Assembly (NCBI GenBank): GCA_002422765.1
Contig: DITI01000002.1
Location: 1 to 7,636, forward strand
Length of the DNA: 7,636 bases
Source: Candidatus Pacebacteria bacterium UBA6188
GTDB taxonomy: Bacteria > Patescibacteriota > Microgenomatia > UBA1400 > PJMF01
Reading direction: 5' to 3'
Shown: piece after piece, positions 1 through 4,614 of the stretch
Numbering within the stretch: position 1 is the stretch's first letter
Layout: each line of letters opens with the position of its first letter
Notes under the pieces: model-generated
What the model saw: only the letters and a program-made list of their open reading frames with translations
Told to the model about the DNA's origin: nothing
Database searches by the model: none
Translations under genes and position numbers: made by a program

Positions 1-1222
1 CAAATATCTGGTCAAAGCTAGCTTTAAAGCCAATTCTGAATCTGGCATCCCTCTTGATATTCTTGGTTTGGAAATGCGCACTTACTCAATCTTTGACTGG
101 TTAAGAGTTTTGTTTTTGGCTCCATTTAGGGTTTGCACTTATTGGCCAAAGTGGGATTATTATTTAGTAGAAATGGGCATCGATAGCCCTCATCCTCCCA
201 AAAATATGGATTTTCTCCTCAGCATTATTAAGCCAGAAACTGGTATTTTGCTGAACGCCGGACTTAATCATGGCTTCGCTTTTGATCACTTAGTCAAGGA
301 AAAAAATCCGCAAATCAGACAAGAAAAAATCATTCAAGAAATTGCCAAAGAGAAGGGTAAGCTCATCTTGTCTTTACCAAAAAATGGCTTGGCCGTTTTG
401 AACTTCGACGATCCTAATGTCAAAGCCCTTGCTCCAAAAACCCAGGCTTTAGTTTGCTCTTTTGGCGAGCAAAGTGTTTGTGATTGTCAACTCCTAAGTC
501 ATCAAGCCATCTTGGAAAACCAACAAGTCAAAACTCAATTTATTTTTCAAGTTCAAGATCCTCAAACTGGTAAAAAACAAAAGTTAGAAATTGAAATCAA
601 AGATTTTTTACTAGCCAAACACTATGGACATGGTTTGGCGGTGAGCATTTTATTGGGACTTAAGGCTTCCCTAAGTTTAATGGAAATTAAAACTGCTTTG
701 GAGAAAAAACTTACTCTACCAAGCGGCAGAGCCTCAGCAATTCAAGGTAAAAATCACAGCACTATTATTGATAGTTCATATAACGCTTCTTCGATGAAAG
801 ATTTGATTGAAATGGTTGGTCAAATTAAAAATCCTCAAGGTCGAAGGCTCGCACTCTTGGGAGATCTCAGGGAGCTTGGTGAGCAAAGCGCATCGGTTCA
901 CCAAGAAATCGCTCATTTAGCGAACAAATATTTTGATCAAGTTTTTCTAGTCGGTCAAGAAATGAAGCGCCATGGTCTGCCCATTTTGCAAAAAAAATTA
1001 GGCAAGAAAGTGACTCATTTTAACAATTCTTTGGAGGCGGGAGATGCAATCGCTTCTCTACTCAAACAAAATGACCTAATTTTGGTCAAAGGTTCGCAAA
1101 ATACTATCTTTTTGGAAGAAGCAGTCAAAATCATGATGGCTGATCAAAGCAAATCTCGACAACTACTCTGTCGCCAAAGCACTTGGTGGCTAAATCTCAA
1201 ACGACAAGCCCTGACCAAATGA
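1..1222 (+). CDS. murF: MurF-like UDP-MurNAc-peptide ligase, 5' end outside window
   Basis: ATP-dependent Mur ligase, most like MurF, which adds D-Ala-D-Ala to the UDP-MurNAc-peptide in cytoplasmic peptidoglycan synthesis. The frame is open from the first bases (codons begin at base 2), so the N-terminal domain and P-loop lie outside the window and no start codon is seen. About 406 residues remain. The segment SESGIPLDILG (about 35-67) matches the MurF stretch after the P-loop. EMG (170-178) and the central-domain N-A-G-L-N-H follow. SGR then IIDSSYNASS (about 720-793) corresponds to MurF D-x-YNA-x-P-x-S. GDLRELGE (about 859-882) and KGSQN (about 1088-1102) are C-terminal domain motifs. YNASS rather than DNPR favours MurF over MurE. 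Oddities are a hydrophobic W-L-R-V-L-F-L-A-P stretch before EMG and an unusual NH-to-lysine spacing. The last 33 bp overlap the convergent MreB-like gene. The family call is firm; exact substrate is inferred. Confidence 0.87.
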   Translation, partial: KYLVKASFKANSESGIPLDILGLEMRTYSIFDWLRVLFLAPFRVCTYWPKWDYYLVEMGIDSPHPPKNMDFLLSIIKPETGILLNAGLNHGFAFDHLVKEKNPQIRQEKIIQEIAKEKGKLILSLPKNGLAVLNFDDPNVKALAPKTQALVCSFGEQSVCDCQLLSHQAILENQQVKTQFIFQVQDPQTGKKQKLEIEIKDFLLAKHYGHGLAVSILLGLKASLSLMEIKTALEKKLTLPSGRASAIQGKNHSTIIDSSYNASSMKDLIEMVGQIKNPQGRRLALLGDLRELGEQSASVHQEIAHLANKYFDQVFLVGQEMKRHGLPILQKKLGKKVTHFNNSLEAGDAIASLLKQNDLILVKGSQNTIFLEEAVKIMMADQSKSRQLLCRQSTWWLNLKRQALTK

Positions 1223-2239
1223 ATCAATGTTTTTGAGCATTGTTGCGGCTCCCATAACTGCCAACATGTCTGGTTCGTCCAATAAGGCGACTGGCAAATT
1301 AAGCTTGGTACTCAAAAAATCTTCCAAACCTTGAATGCGGGCCAAAGCTCCAGAAAGCAAGAGGCCTTTTGCCATGGCATCATTTAATAAATCTGGAGGA
1401 ATTTTTGCCAATAAAGACTTGGTTAAAATTTCTAGCTCCAACTTGAATCTATCTACCACAGCTTGCAAATGTTCAGCTTTAATTTTCAGCTCCAAAGGGT
1501 TGGCCAAGGTGTTGGATTTGCCCAACAAAGCCAGGCTTTTCTTGCTAGGTGACAGAGAAAAAACTTGTTTTTTTAACTGCTCCGCCCCACCAAGAGAAAT
1601 AACAAAATTCTCTTGCCAAGTGAGATGCTCAACAATCTCCAAATCCAAGCGATTGCCAGCCAGAGAGCTTTCTTCATAAAATAGCAAAGAGCCTAAGGCG
1701 ATCACTCCCATTTGCAAACTTCCAGCGCCCATCTGTAAAAAAAGCGTCCCTGAGGTGTCGGCAATCGGCACTCCAGCTCCAATGGCCGCCGCCAAAGGAG
1801 AAGCAATTAAGTGAACTTTGGTAAAACCAAGATCATAAAAGAGCTGACTAAGTAGCTTACGAGTGAGAGTTGTGGCTGTGGCTGAGCTAGTCAGCATGAG
1901 CTCTGGACTAAAAACCAAACCTCCAAAGGCTTTTTTGAGTAACTCTCGCAAAAGAACCAAGGCCGCCTCTCGGTCTAAAATCCTACTATTAGCAAAAGGA
2001 AAAACAATCTCCGCCAAACTGTCTAGGCGACCCTGCATCGCCAAGGCTTCATTGCCGATGGCTAAGGTTTTATGGTTGTCTTTGCGTCTAGCCAAACAAG
2101 CTGCCTCTTCAAGAACTTTGGCCCGAAAATCGAGGGGTGACAGCTCCCAAACTTCACTTTTGAGATCATCAACCGCCACAATTCTGATTTTGGAAGAACC
2201 CAGATCGATGGCAAGTTTTTTTGAAAGACTTTTAAGCAT
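1190..2239 (-). CDS. mreB: MreB-family actin-like protein with degenerate ATPase motifs
   Basis: Bacterial actin homologue of the MreB family, which forms membrane-associated filaments guiding cell-wall synthesis; 349 aa is the usual length. The phosphate-1 loop LAIDLGSS lies at residues 9-16. AIGNEALAMQGR (60-71) matches MreB VGNEAKxMxGR, and SRILDREAA (85-93) matches the GVIADFDVT region. HLIASPLAAAIGAG (143-156) aligns with the MreB IEEPMAAAIGAG segment, and LLLSGALARIQGL near residue 300 with GGGALLRGL. Two usually acidic positions differ: the IEEP segment reads IASP, and the DIGGGTT phosphate-2 loop reads QMGAGSL (Q169). I infer weak or absent ATP hydrolysis. The symbol marks the family and does not assert an orthologous role. 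The gene converges on murF with a 33-bp overlap and diverges from the PEGA gene. No strong Shine-Dalgarno precedes the ATG; a -10-like TATAAC ends only 6 bp upstream, so a leaderless or very short leader is possible. A more distant actin fold (PilM/FtsA type) is less likely given the VGNEA match. Confidence 0.85.
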   Translation of the reverse strand: MLKSLSKKLAIDLGSSKIRIVAVDDLKSEVWELSPLDFRAKVLEEAACLARRKDNHKTLAIGNEALAMQGRLDSLAEIVFPFANSRILDREAALVLLRELLKKAFGGLVFSPELMLTSSATATTLTRKLLSQLFYDLGFTKVHLIASPLAAAIGAGVPIADTSGTLFLQMGAGSLQMGVIALGSLLFYEESSLAGNRLDLEIVEHLTWQENFVISLGGAEQLKKQVFSLSPSKKSLALLGKSNTLANPLELKIKAEHLQAVVDRFKLELEILTKSLLAKIPPDLLNDAMAKGLLLSGALARIQGLEDFLSTKLNLPVALLDEPDMLAVMGAATMLKNIDSFGQGLSFEI

Positions 2240-2245
2240 CTGCTT

Positions 2246-2279
2246 GTTATAATAACATTAGATACTTAATTGTTTGAAA
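2246..2279 (-). promoter_or_regulatory. possible mreB promoter with very short leader
   Basis: On the minus strand a -10-like TATAAC (2251-2246) or TATTAT (2254-2249) lies just before the mreB ATG. A weak -35-like TTCAAA (2278-2273), 18 bp upstream of the second option, falls inside the left arm of the inverted repeat. With TATAAC the transcript would begin almost at the ATG. The boxes are weak and no start site is known. Confidence 0.35.
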
Positions 2280-2284
2280 CGGAC
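2257..2284. repeat. left arm of 28-bp inverted repeat
   Basis: This arm reads ATTAGATACTTAATTGTTTG and then eight more bases to 2284. Its reverse complement recurs at 2399-2426 with 26 of 28 positions identical; the outer 20 bases are identical. It ends 17 bp upstream of the mreB ATG and points toward mreB. With its partner it frames a 114-bp interior in the only divergent promoter region between protein genes in the left half. Confidence 0.85.
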
Positions 2285-2398
2285 ACGTTCGACGAAAATT
2301 ATTCGCTCCTTTAAATAAACGATCTTCTTCTCACTCAGTGAAGTCGCTGCCTATAAACACATTTGCATTCTCTATGTTTACCATCAGCTCCTTCAATG
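2285..2398. other. interior of the inverted-repeat element
   Basis: These 114 bases lie between the two repeat arms. They contain a short palindrome TCACTCAGTGA (2331-2341) close to the centre of the whole element (about 2341). I see no convincing complete promoter, no RNA gene and no gene wholly inside; the plus-strand frame that is open here is an upstream extension of the PEGA gene. The arrangement suits a divergent operator region, a small inverted-repeat element or an invertible switch, and the sequence alone does not choose among them. Confidence 0.5.
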
Positions 2399-2426
2399 GT
2401 CCGCTCCAAACAATTAAGTATCTAAT
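2399..2426. repeat. right arm of 28-bp inverted repeat
   Basis: Inverted copy of 2257-2284 with mismatches at two positions (2404 and 2406); CAAACAATTAAGTATCTAAT (2407-2426) is an exact match. It ends 10 bp before the preferred ATG of the PEGA/propeller gene. Each divergent gene is therefore preceded by the same element in the same relative orientation. TATCTA within it (2419-2424) could be a -10 box in both copies, which is a guess. Confidence 0.85.
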
Positions 2427-2436
2427 TAAGACAAAT

Positions 2437-3873
2437 ATGCCACACAAGTCTAAAAGCTTTTTTAGCCGTTTTCTCGACATCATCAGCTCGAGAATTGTTT
2501 ACACGCTTTTTTCTCTAGTAATCATTGTGGTTGGCAGTTATTTCGCTATCCAATATGCTCGCGGTAGTTGGCGCATCACCAATAATGGAATTGTAGCTAA
2601 TGCTGGTTTGCTTAATGCGAATTCTTTTCCAATCGGGGCGCAGGTTTTTGTTAATGACAAGCTCATTACTGCCACCGACGACACAATCTATCTAGAACCA
2701 GATGTTTATCAGGTCAAAATTGTCAAAGAAGGCTACTCTCCTTGGAATAAAGAGCTGATGATTCAAAGCGAGCTAGTCGCCCAGACCAACGCTTTGCTTT
2801 TCCCAGTCGCTCCTAGCCTTACTCCTTTGACTTTTACTGGCATCGACAATGTCAATCCCTCACCAGATGGCCAGAGAATTCTGTTCTTTACCAATCAAGC
2901 TAGTTCCAAACTCAAAAATGGCTTTTACGTTTTGGACCTTAACAGCAATTTTCTCTCCCTCCAGAGTGGGCCCAAACAAATTACTGACAATTTAGAGGAT
3001 TTAGATCTGGCTAGAGCTCAAATTATTTGGTCTCCAGATAGCACTGAGCTAATGATTTTGACTGAAAAGAAAGAATTTTTACTTGGAGCCGACAAGAAAA
3101 TCAGCCTTTCTGAACAAAAAGATATTAGTTTTCAAAAAAAAGACATCCTTGCTGGCTGGGAAAGCGAGATTTATCTGCGCGAGCGACAATTCCTAGTCAA
3201 ATTCCCCAAAGAAGTCATTGAGCTCACCAAGAATTTCGCCAAGAACGTTTACCTTTCCCCAGACAAAAAACGTCTACTTTACACTGCCACCGGCTCAGCC
3301 ACTCTGACTGACGATCTCATTCCACCCGTGCCTGCCACCAATACTCAAGAAGAATCTCGTACCATCGAGCCTGGAGCCATTTATGTTTACGACCGCGAAG
3401 AAGATAAAAATTTCAAAGTCTCCACCGTCAGTGCTCTACCAGACTTATTGAGTGAGAAAATGGCAACTGTTGCCAGCACTCTCGCTACTGATTCTTCAAG
3501 TCTAGATGTCGAAAAAAACATCCTTGCCGACGACCTAGAGCAAGTTAGCCCCAAGTCACTTGAGGCCTCACCAACCGCCTTTAATCGCCTACAAAAGGAT
3601 AATAATCTATATACTGCCTTAAGCTTTGCCAACTACTACACTGCAGCCAAACTCAACACTATTCAATGGTTCCCAGACTCCAAACACCTACTCTTTGTCG
3701 CCGATGGCAGAATTAGAATTATGGAATACGATGGTCAAAACGACACCATCGTCTACTCTGGACCATTTGCCAACGATTTTGTTTACCCATGGCCAGACGG
3801 CAGTAAGCTGATCATCAAAACCAGCTTCAGCCCTGACTCACCCAACAATCTCTATGTCATTGATCTGAAATAA
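2437..3873 (+). CDS. membrane-anchored PEGA-domain protein with beta-propeller-like repeats
   Basis: A 478-aa protein predicted to sit on the outer face of the membrane. A short basic N-terminus is followed by one hydrophobic helix at about residues 19-38 (IVYTLFSLVIIVVGSYFA), read as a signal anchor. Residues about 60-110 form a PEGA domain: SFPIGAQVFVNDK, then IYLEPDVYQVKIVKEGY. The rest carries TolB/WD40-like strands with SPDG-type turns at about 141-145, 199-202, 274-277, 412-415, 451-455 and 465-468. A Ser/Ala/Asp-rich insertion of roughly 75 residues (330-405) interrupts the blades. Such proteins are known to bind surface glycans or partner proteins; the ligand here is unknown. The frame is open upstream with a GTG at 2338 and an ATG at 2374, but those starts would translate the inverted-repeat arm, and the ATG at 2437 places the membrane helix normally. 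No strong Shine-Dalgarno is visible. tRNA-Pro starts 4 bp after the stop. Confidence 0.85.
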   Translation: MPHKSKSFFSRFLDIISSRIVYTLFSLVIIVVGSYFAIQYARGSWRITNNGIVANAGLLNANSFPIGAQVFVNDKLITATDDTIYLEPDVYQVKIVKEGYSPWNKELMIQSELVAQTNALLFPVAPSLTPLTFTGIDNVNPSPDGQRILFFTNQASSKLKNGFYVLDLNSNFLSLQSGPKQITDNLEDLDLARAQIIWSPDSTELMILTEKKEFLLGADKKISLSEQKDISFQKKDILAGWESEIYLRERQFLVKFPKEVIELTKNFAKNVYLSPDKKRLLYTATGSATLTDDLIPPVPATNTQEESRTIEPGAIYVYDREEDKNFKVSTVSALPDLLSEKMATVASTLATDSSSLDVEKNILADDLEQVSPKSLEASPTAFNRLQKDNNLYTALSFANYYTAAKLNTIQWFPDSKHLLFVADGRIRIMEYDGQNDTIVYSGPFANDFVYPWPDGSKLIIKTSFSPDSPNNLYVIDLK

Positions 3874-3877
3874 AAAA

Positions 3878-3951
3878 CGGAGTGTAGCGCAGATGGCTAG
3901 CGCGCGGTGTTCGGAACGCCGAGGTCGCAGGTTCGAGCCCTGTCACTCCGA
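3878..3951 (+). tRNA. tRNA-Pro (anticodon CGG)
   Basis: A complete cloverleaf: acceptor CGGAGTG (3878-3884) pairs perfectly with CACTCCG (3944-3950), D stem GCGC/GCGC, anticodon stem CGGTG/CGCCG, loop TTCGGAA with anticodon CGG at 3912-3914, T stem GCAGG/CCTGT with loop TTCGAGC, and discriminator A at 3951. The C1-G72 pair is typical of bacterial tRNA-Pro. CCA is not encoded (CATC follows), so a CCA-adding enzyme is needed. It starts 4 bp after the PEGA gene stop with no clear promoter between, so it is probably processed from that transcript or served by a promoter inside the gene's end. Confidence 0.96.
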
Positions 3952-3964
3952 CATCAGGAAGTGG

Positions 3965-3981
3965 TTCTGACGAAGTCAGAA
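3965..3981. repeat. perfect 7-bp hairpin with GAA triloop
   Basis: TTCTGACGAAGTCAGAA forms a perfect 7-bp stem closed by GAA, 13 bp after tRNA-Pro. No T-run follows, so it is not a classical terminator for that unit. It is the first of several GAA-loop hairpins in 3965-4569. Confidence 0.7.
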
Positions 3982-4068
3982 GCAATTGCTGATATCAATA
4001 CAGGGCGTCACGTGCCCGATCAAGCGAAATTCACTTGTAATATTGTGGTCTTGAGCCTGACGAGGGTA

Positions 4069-4080
4069 AGCCCTGTCACT
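4069..4080 (+). repeat. partial copy of tRNA-Pro 3' end
   Basis: AGCCCTGTCACT is identical to 3936-3947, the T-arm/acceptor junction of tRNA-Pro. The match stops before the CCGA end of the acceptor stem. It lies 25 bp before the better third copy at 4094-4110. Confidence 0.6.
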
Positions 4081-4093
4081 ACTCGAAGAGTGG
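4079..4093. repeat. 6-bp hairpin with GAA triloop between tRNA-tail copies
   Basis: CTACTC-GAA-GAGTGG pairs over six positions (one T-G) around a GAA loop. It joins the second and third copies of the tRNA-Pro tail. It belongs to the same GAA-loop hairpin class as 3965-3981 and 4481-4499. Confidence 0.55.
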
Positions 4094-4110
4094 AGCCTTG
4101 TCACTCCGAC
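4093..4110 (+). repeat. second near-complete copy of tRNA-Pro 3' end (att-like direct repeat)
   Basis: GAGCCTTGTCACTCCGAC matches 3935-3952 at 17 of 18 positions, in direct orientation 158 bp downstream. It includes the acceptor 3' strand, the discriminator A and one following base. No full tRNA precedes this copy. Direct duplication of a tRNA 3' end is what site-specific integration at a tRNA leaves, but no integrase gene is in the window and the intervening DNA is only about 140 bp. Confidence 0.7.
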
Positions 4111-4286
4111 TTAGGCCAACCATTCCACACACCTTGGGGATCTTCTTTAACCAATTCAGGATCAACTTCTGGCTCGCAACCAACTGGAGGATTTTCTACT
4201 GTGGCTACAGGTTGAACTGGAGATTCAATCTCATCACTATGAGCTCCCTGACCCATGCCGCTACTTGGTTTTGGTGCTTCTCCCAT
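4101..4286 (-). CDS. small acidic proline-rich hypothetical protein (61 aa)
   Basis: No family is recognised. The 61-residue product is rich in Glu, Pro, Gly and Val, strongly acidic, with no membrane segment, so it is probably disordered; VGCEPEVDPELVKEDPQGVW is its most characteristic stretch. Support for reality: a TATAAT -10 about 33 bp upstream and a purine-rich AAAGAAAGAG just before the ATG, although that is not a strong Shine-Dalgarno. The overlapping plus-strand frames read through tRNA sequence and are poorer candidates. Oddly, the last two codons and the TGA stop fall inside the tRNA-Pro tail copy at 4093-4110, so the present C-terminus was probably set by that recombination or insertion. 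It may be a truncated gene. Confidence 0.5.
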   Translation of the reverse strand: MGEAPKPSSGMGQGAHSDEIESPVQPVATVENPPVGCEPEVDPELVKEDPQGVWNGWPKSE

Positions 4287-4319
4287 ATTTCTCTTTCTTT
4301 AAATTTTAAATCAGCAATT

Positions 4320-4329
4320 ATTATATAAT
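4320..4329. promoter_or_regulatory. symmetric two-way -10 box for tRNA-Arg and the 61-aa gene
   Basis: ATTATATAAT is a perfect palindrome giving TATAAT on both strands: plus at 4324-4329, 20 bp before tRNA-Arg, and minus at 4325-4320, 33 bp before the ATG at 4286. No good -35 is seen on either side. One site could therefore drive tRNA-Arg to the right and the small gene to the left. Confidence 0.5.
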
Positions 4330-4332
4330 AGC

Positions 4333-4343
4333 TTGCGAAGCAA
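4333..4343. repeat. GCGAAGC mini-hairpin before tRNA-Arg
   Basis: TTGC-GAA-GCAA, containing the heptamer GCGAAGC at 4335-4341. This heptamer is known as an unusually stable DNA mini-hairpin. It lies between the -10 box and tRNA-Arg, so it would fall in the tRNA 5' leader. The flanking GCGAAGCAAAAA recurs at 4487-4498. Confidence 0.5.
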
Positions 4344-4348
4344 AAACC

Positions 4349-4423
4349 GCTCCCATAGTTTAACGGATAGAACGGAGGTTTCCTAAACCTTAAATCCAAG
4401 TTCGATTCTTGGTGGGGGCACCA
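4349..4423 (+). tRNA. tRNA-Arg (anticodon CCT)
   Basis: A complete cloverleaf: acceptor GCTCCCA (4349-4355) pairs with TGGGGGC (4413-4419) with one T-G, D stem GTTT/GAAC, anticodon stem GAGGT/ACCTT, loop TTCCTAA with anticodon CCT at 4382-4384, a 4-base variable loop, T stem CCAAG/CTTGG with loop TTCGATT, discriminator A at 4420 and encoded CCA at 4421-4423. It reads AGG codons. A TATAAT lies 20 bp upstream. The encoded CCA contrasts with tRNA-Pro, which lacks it. Confidence 0.95.
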
Positions 4424-4480
4424 GAGAAATGAGCGGACCGAAGCGAGGAGCATCATGCTCAATAATATTTTGAACCCTGT

Positions 4481-4499
4481 CTTTTTGCGAAGCAAAAAG
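4481..4499. repeat. perfect 8-bp hairpin with GAA triloop
   Basis: CTTTTTGCGAAGCAAAAAG forms a perfect 8-bp stem around GAA, with GCGAAGC at its tip (4487-4493). The T-run is on the 5' side when read on the plus strand, so it is not a plain rho-independent terminator. It is the longest hairpin of the GAA-loop set. Confidence 0.7.
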
Positions 4500-4562
4500 C
4501 AGCTGGTACAAAAGATGCTATGCACATGAGGAAGCAGAGTCAGAGCCAGCAGAACAATTGTA

Positions 4563-4569
4563 GCGAAGC
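4563..4569. repeat. third GCGAAGC mini-hairpin heptamer
   Basis: GCGAAGC without longer flanking pairing. It is the third copy within 235 bp of non-coding DNA. Outside this region I found the heptamer only once, on the opposite strand inside murF (273-279). Confidence 0.4.
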
Positions 4570-4593
4570 GAAAATTATACTGGCGAAACAAGC

Positions 4594-4613
4594 AAAAAAC
4601 CGATTAACCAATC
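4594..4613 (-). terminator. weak candidate terminator after the 109-aa gene
   Basis: Read on the minus strand just after the TAG stop: GATT-GGTT-AATC, a 4-bp AT-rich stem, then GG and six T. The T-run is right but the stem is very weak. Confidence 0.25.
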
Positions 4614-4614
4614 T

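Larger units (their letters stand above)
3952..4100. other. gene-free stretch after tRNA-Pro with hairpins and tRNA-like fragments
   Basis: I see no protein gene here. Structure includes the hairpin at 3965-3981, a GC-rich stem GGGCG/TGCCC around 4003-4017, and fragments resembling the tRNA-Pro T arm near 4053 and 4069. A short structured RNA is possible, but no known family is recognised. Confidence 0.4.
4424..4614. other. gene-free stretch after tRNA-Arg with short palindromes
   Basis: No believable gene is present. It holds a hairpin GAGCA-TCA-TGCTC (4448-4460) followed by AATAATATTTT, which may help end tRNA-Arg transcription, the long GAA-loop hairpin at 4481-4499, and GCGAAGC at 4563-4569. 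Short CTGG/CCAG complementarity (about 4503 with about 4549 and about 4580) suggests further pairing. A minus-strand frame covers this stretch but reads antisense through tRNA-Arg and is rejected. Confidence 0.5.

Noticed and set aside
1335..2252. two plus-strand frames opposite mreB
   Set aside because: They lie opposite a clear MreB-family gene, give basic low-information proteins, and have no supporting signals.
2338..2436. upstream GTG and ATG starts for the PEGA gene
   Set aside because: They would translate the right inverted-repeat arm and put 33 or 21 extra residues before an ordinary signal-anchor N-terminus. The ATG at 2437 fits better, though without a strong ribosome site.
3907..4215. 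102-codon plus-strand open frame
   Set aside because: It begins inside tRNA-Pro, and its repeated RALSLRHQ/EPCHSDL-like pieces are translations of the tRNA tail copies.
4098..4328. 76-codon plus-strand open frame
   Set aside because: It starts in the tRNA-tail repeat, overlaps the better-supported minus-strand small gene, and runs into the -10 box of tRNA-Arg.
4205..4591. 128-codon minus-strand open frame
   Set aside because: It reads antisense through tRNA-Arg and yields HQESNLDLRF, a familiar spurious translation of tRNA genes. The rest lies in hairpin-rich non-coding DNA and no ribosome site is seen.
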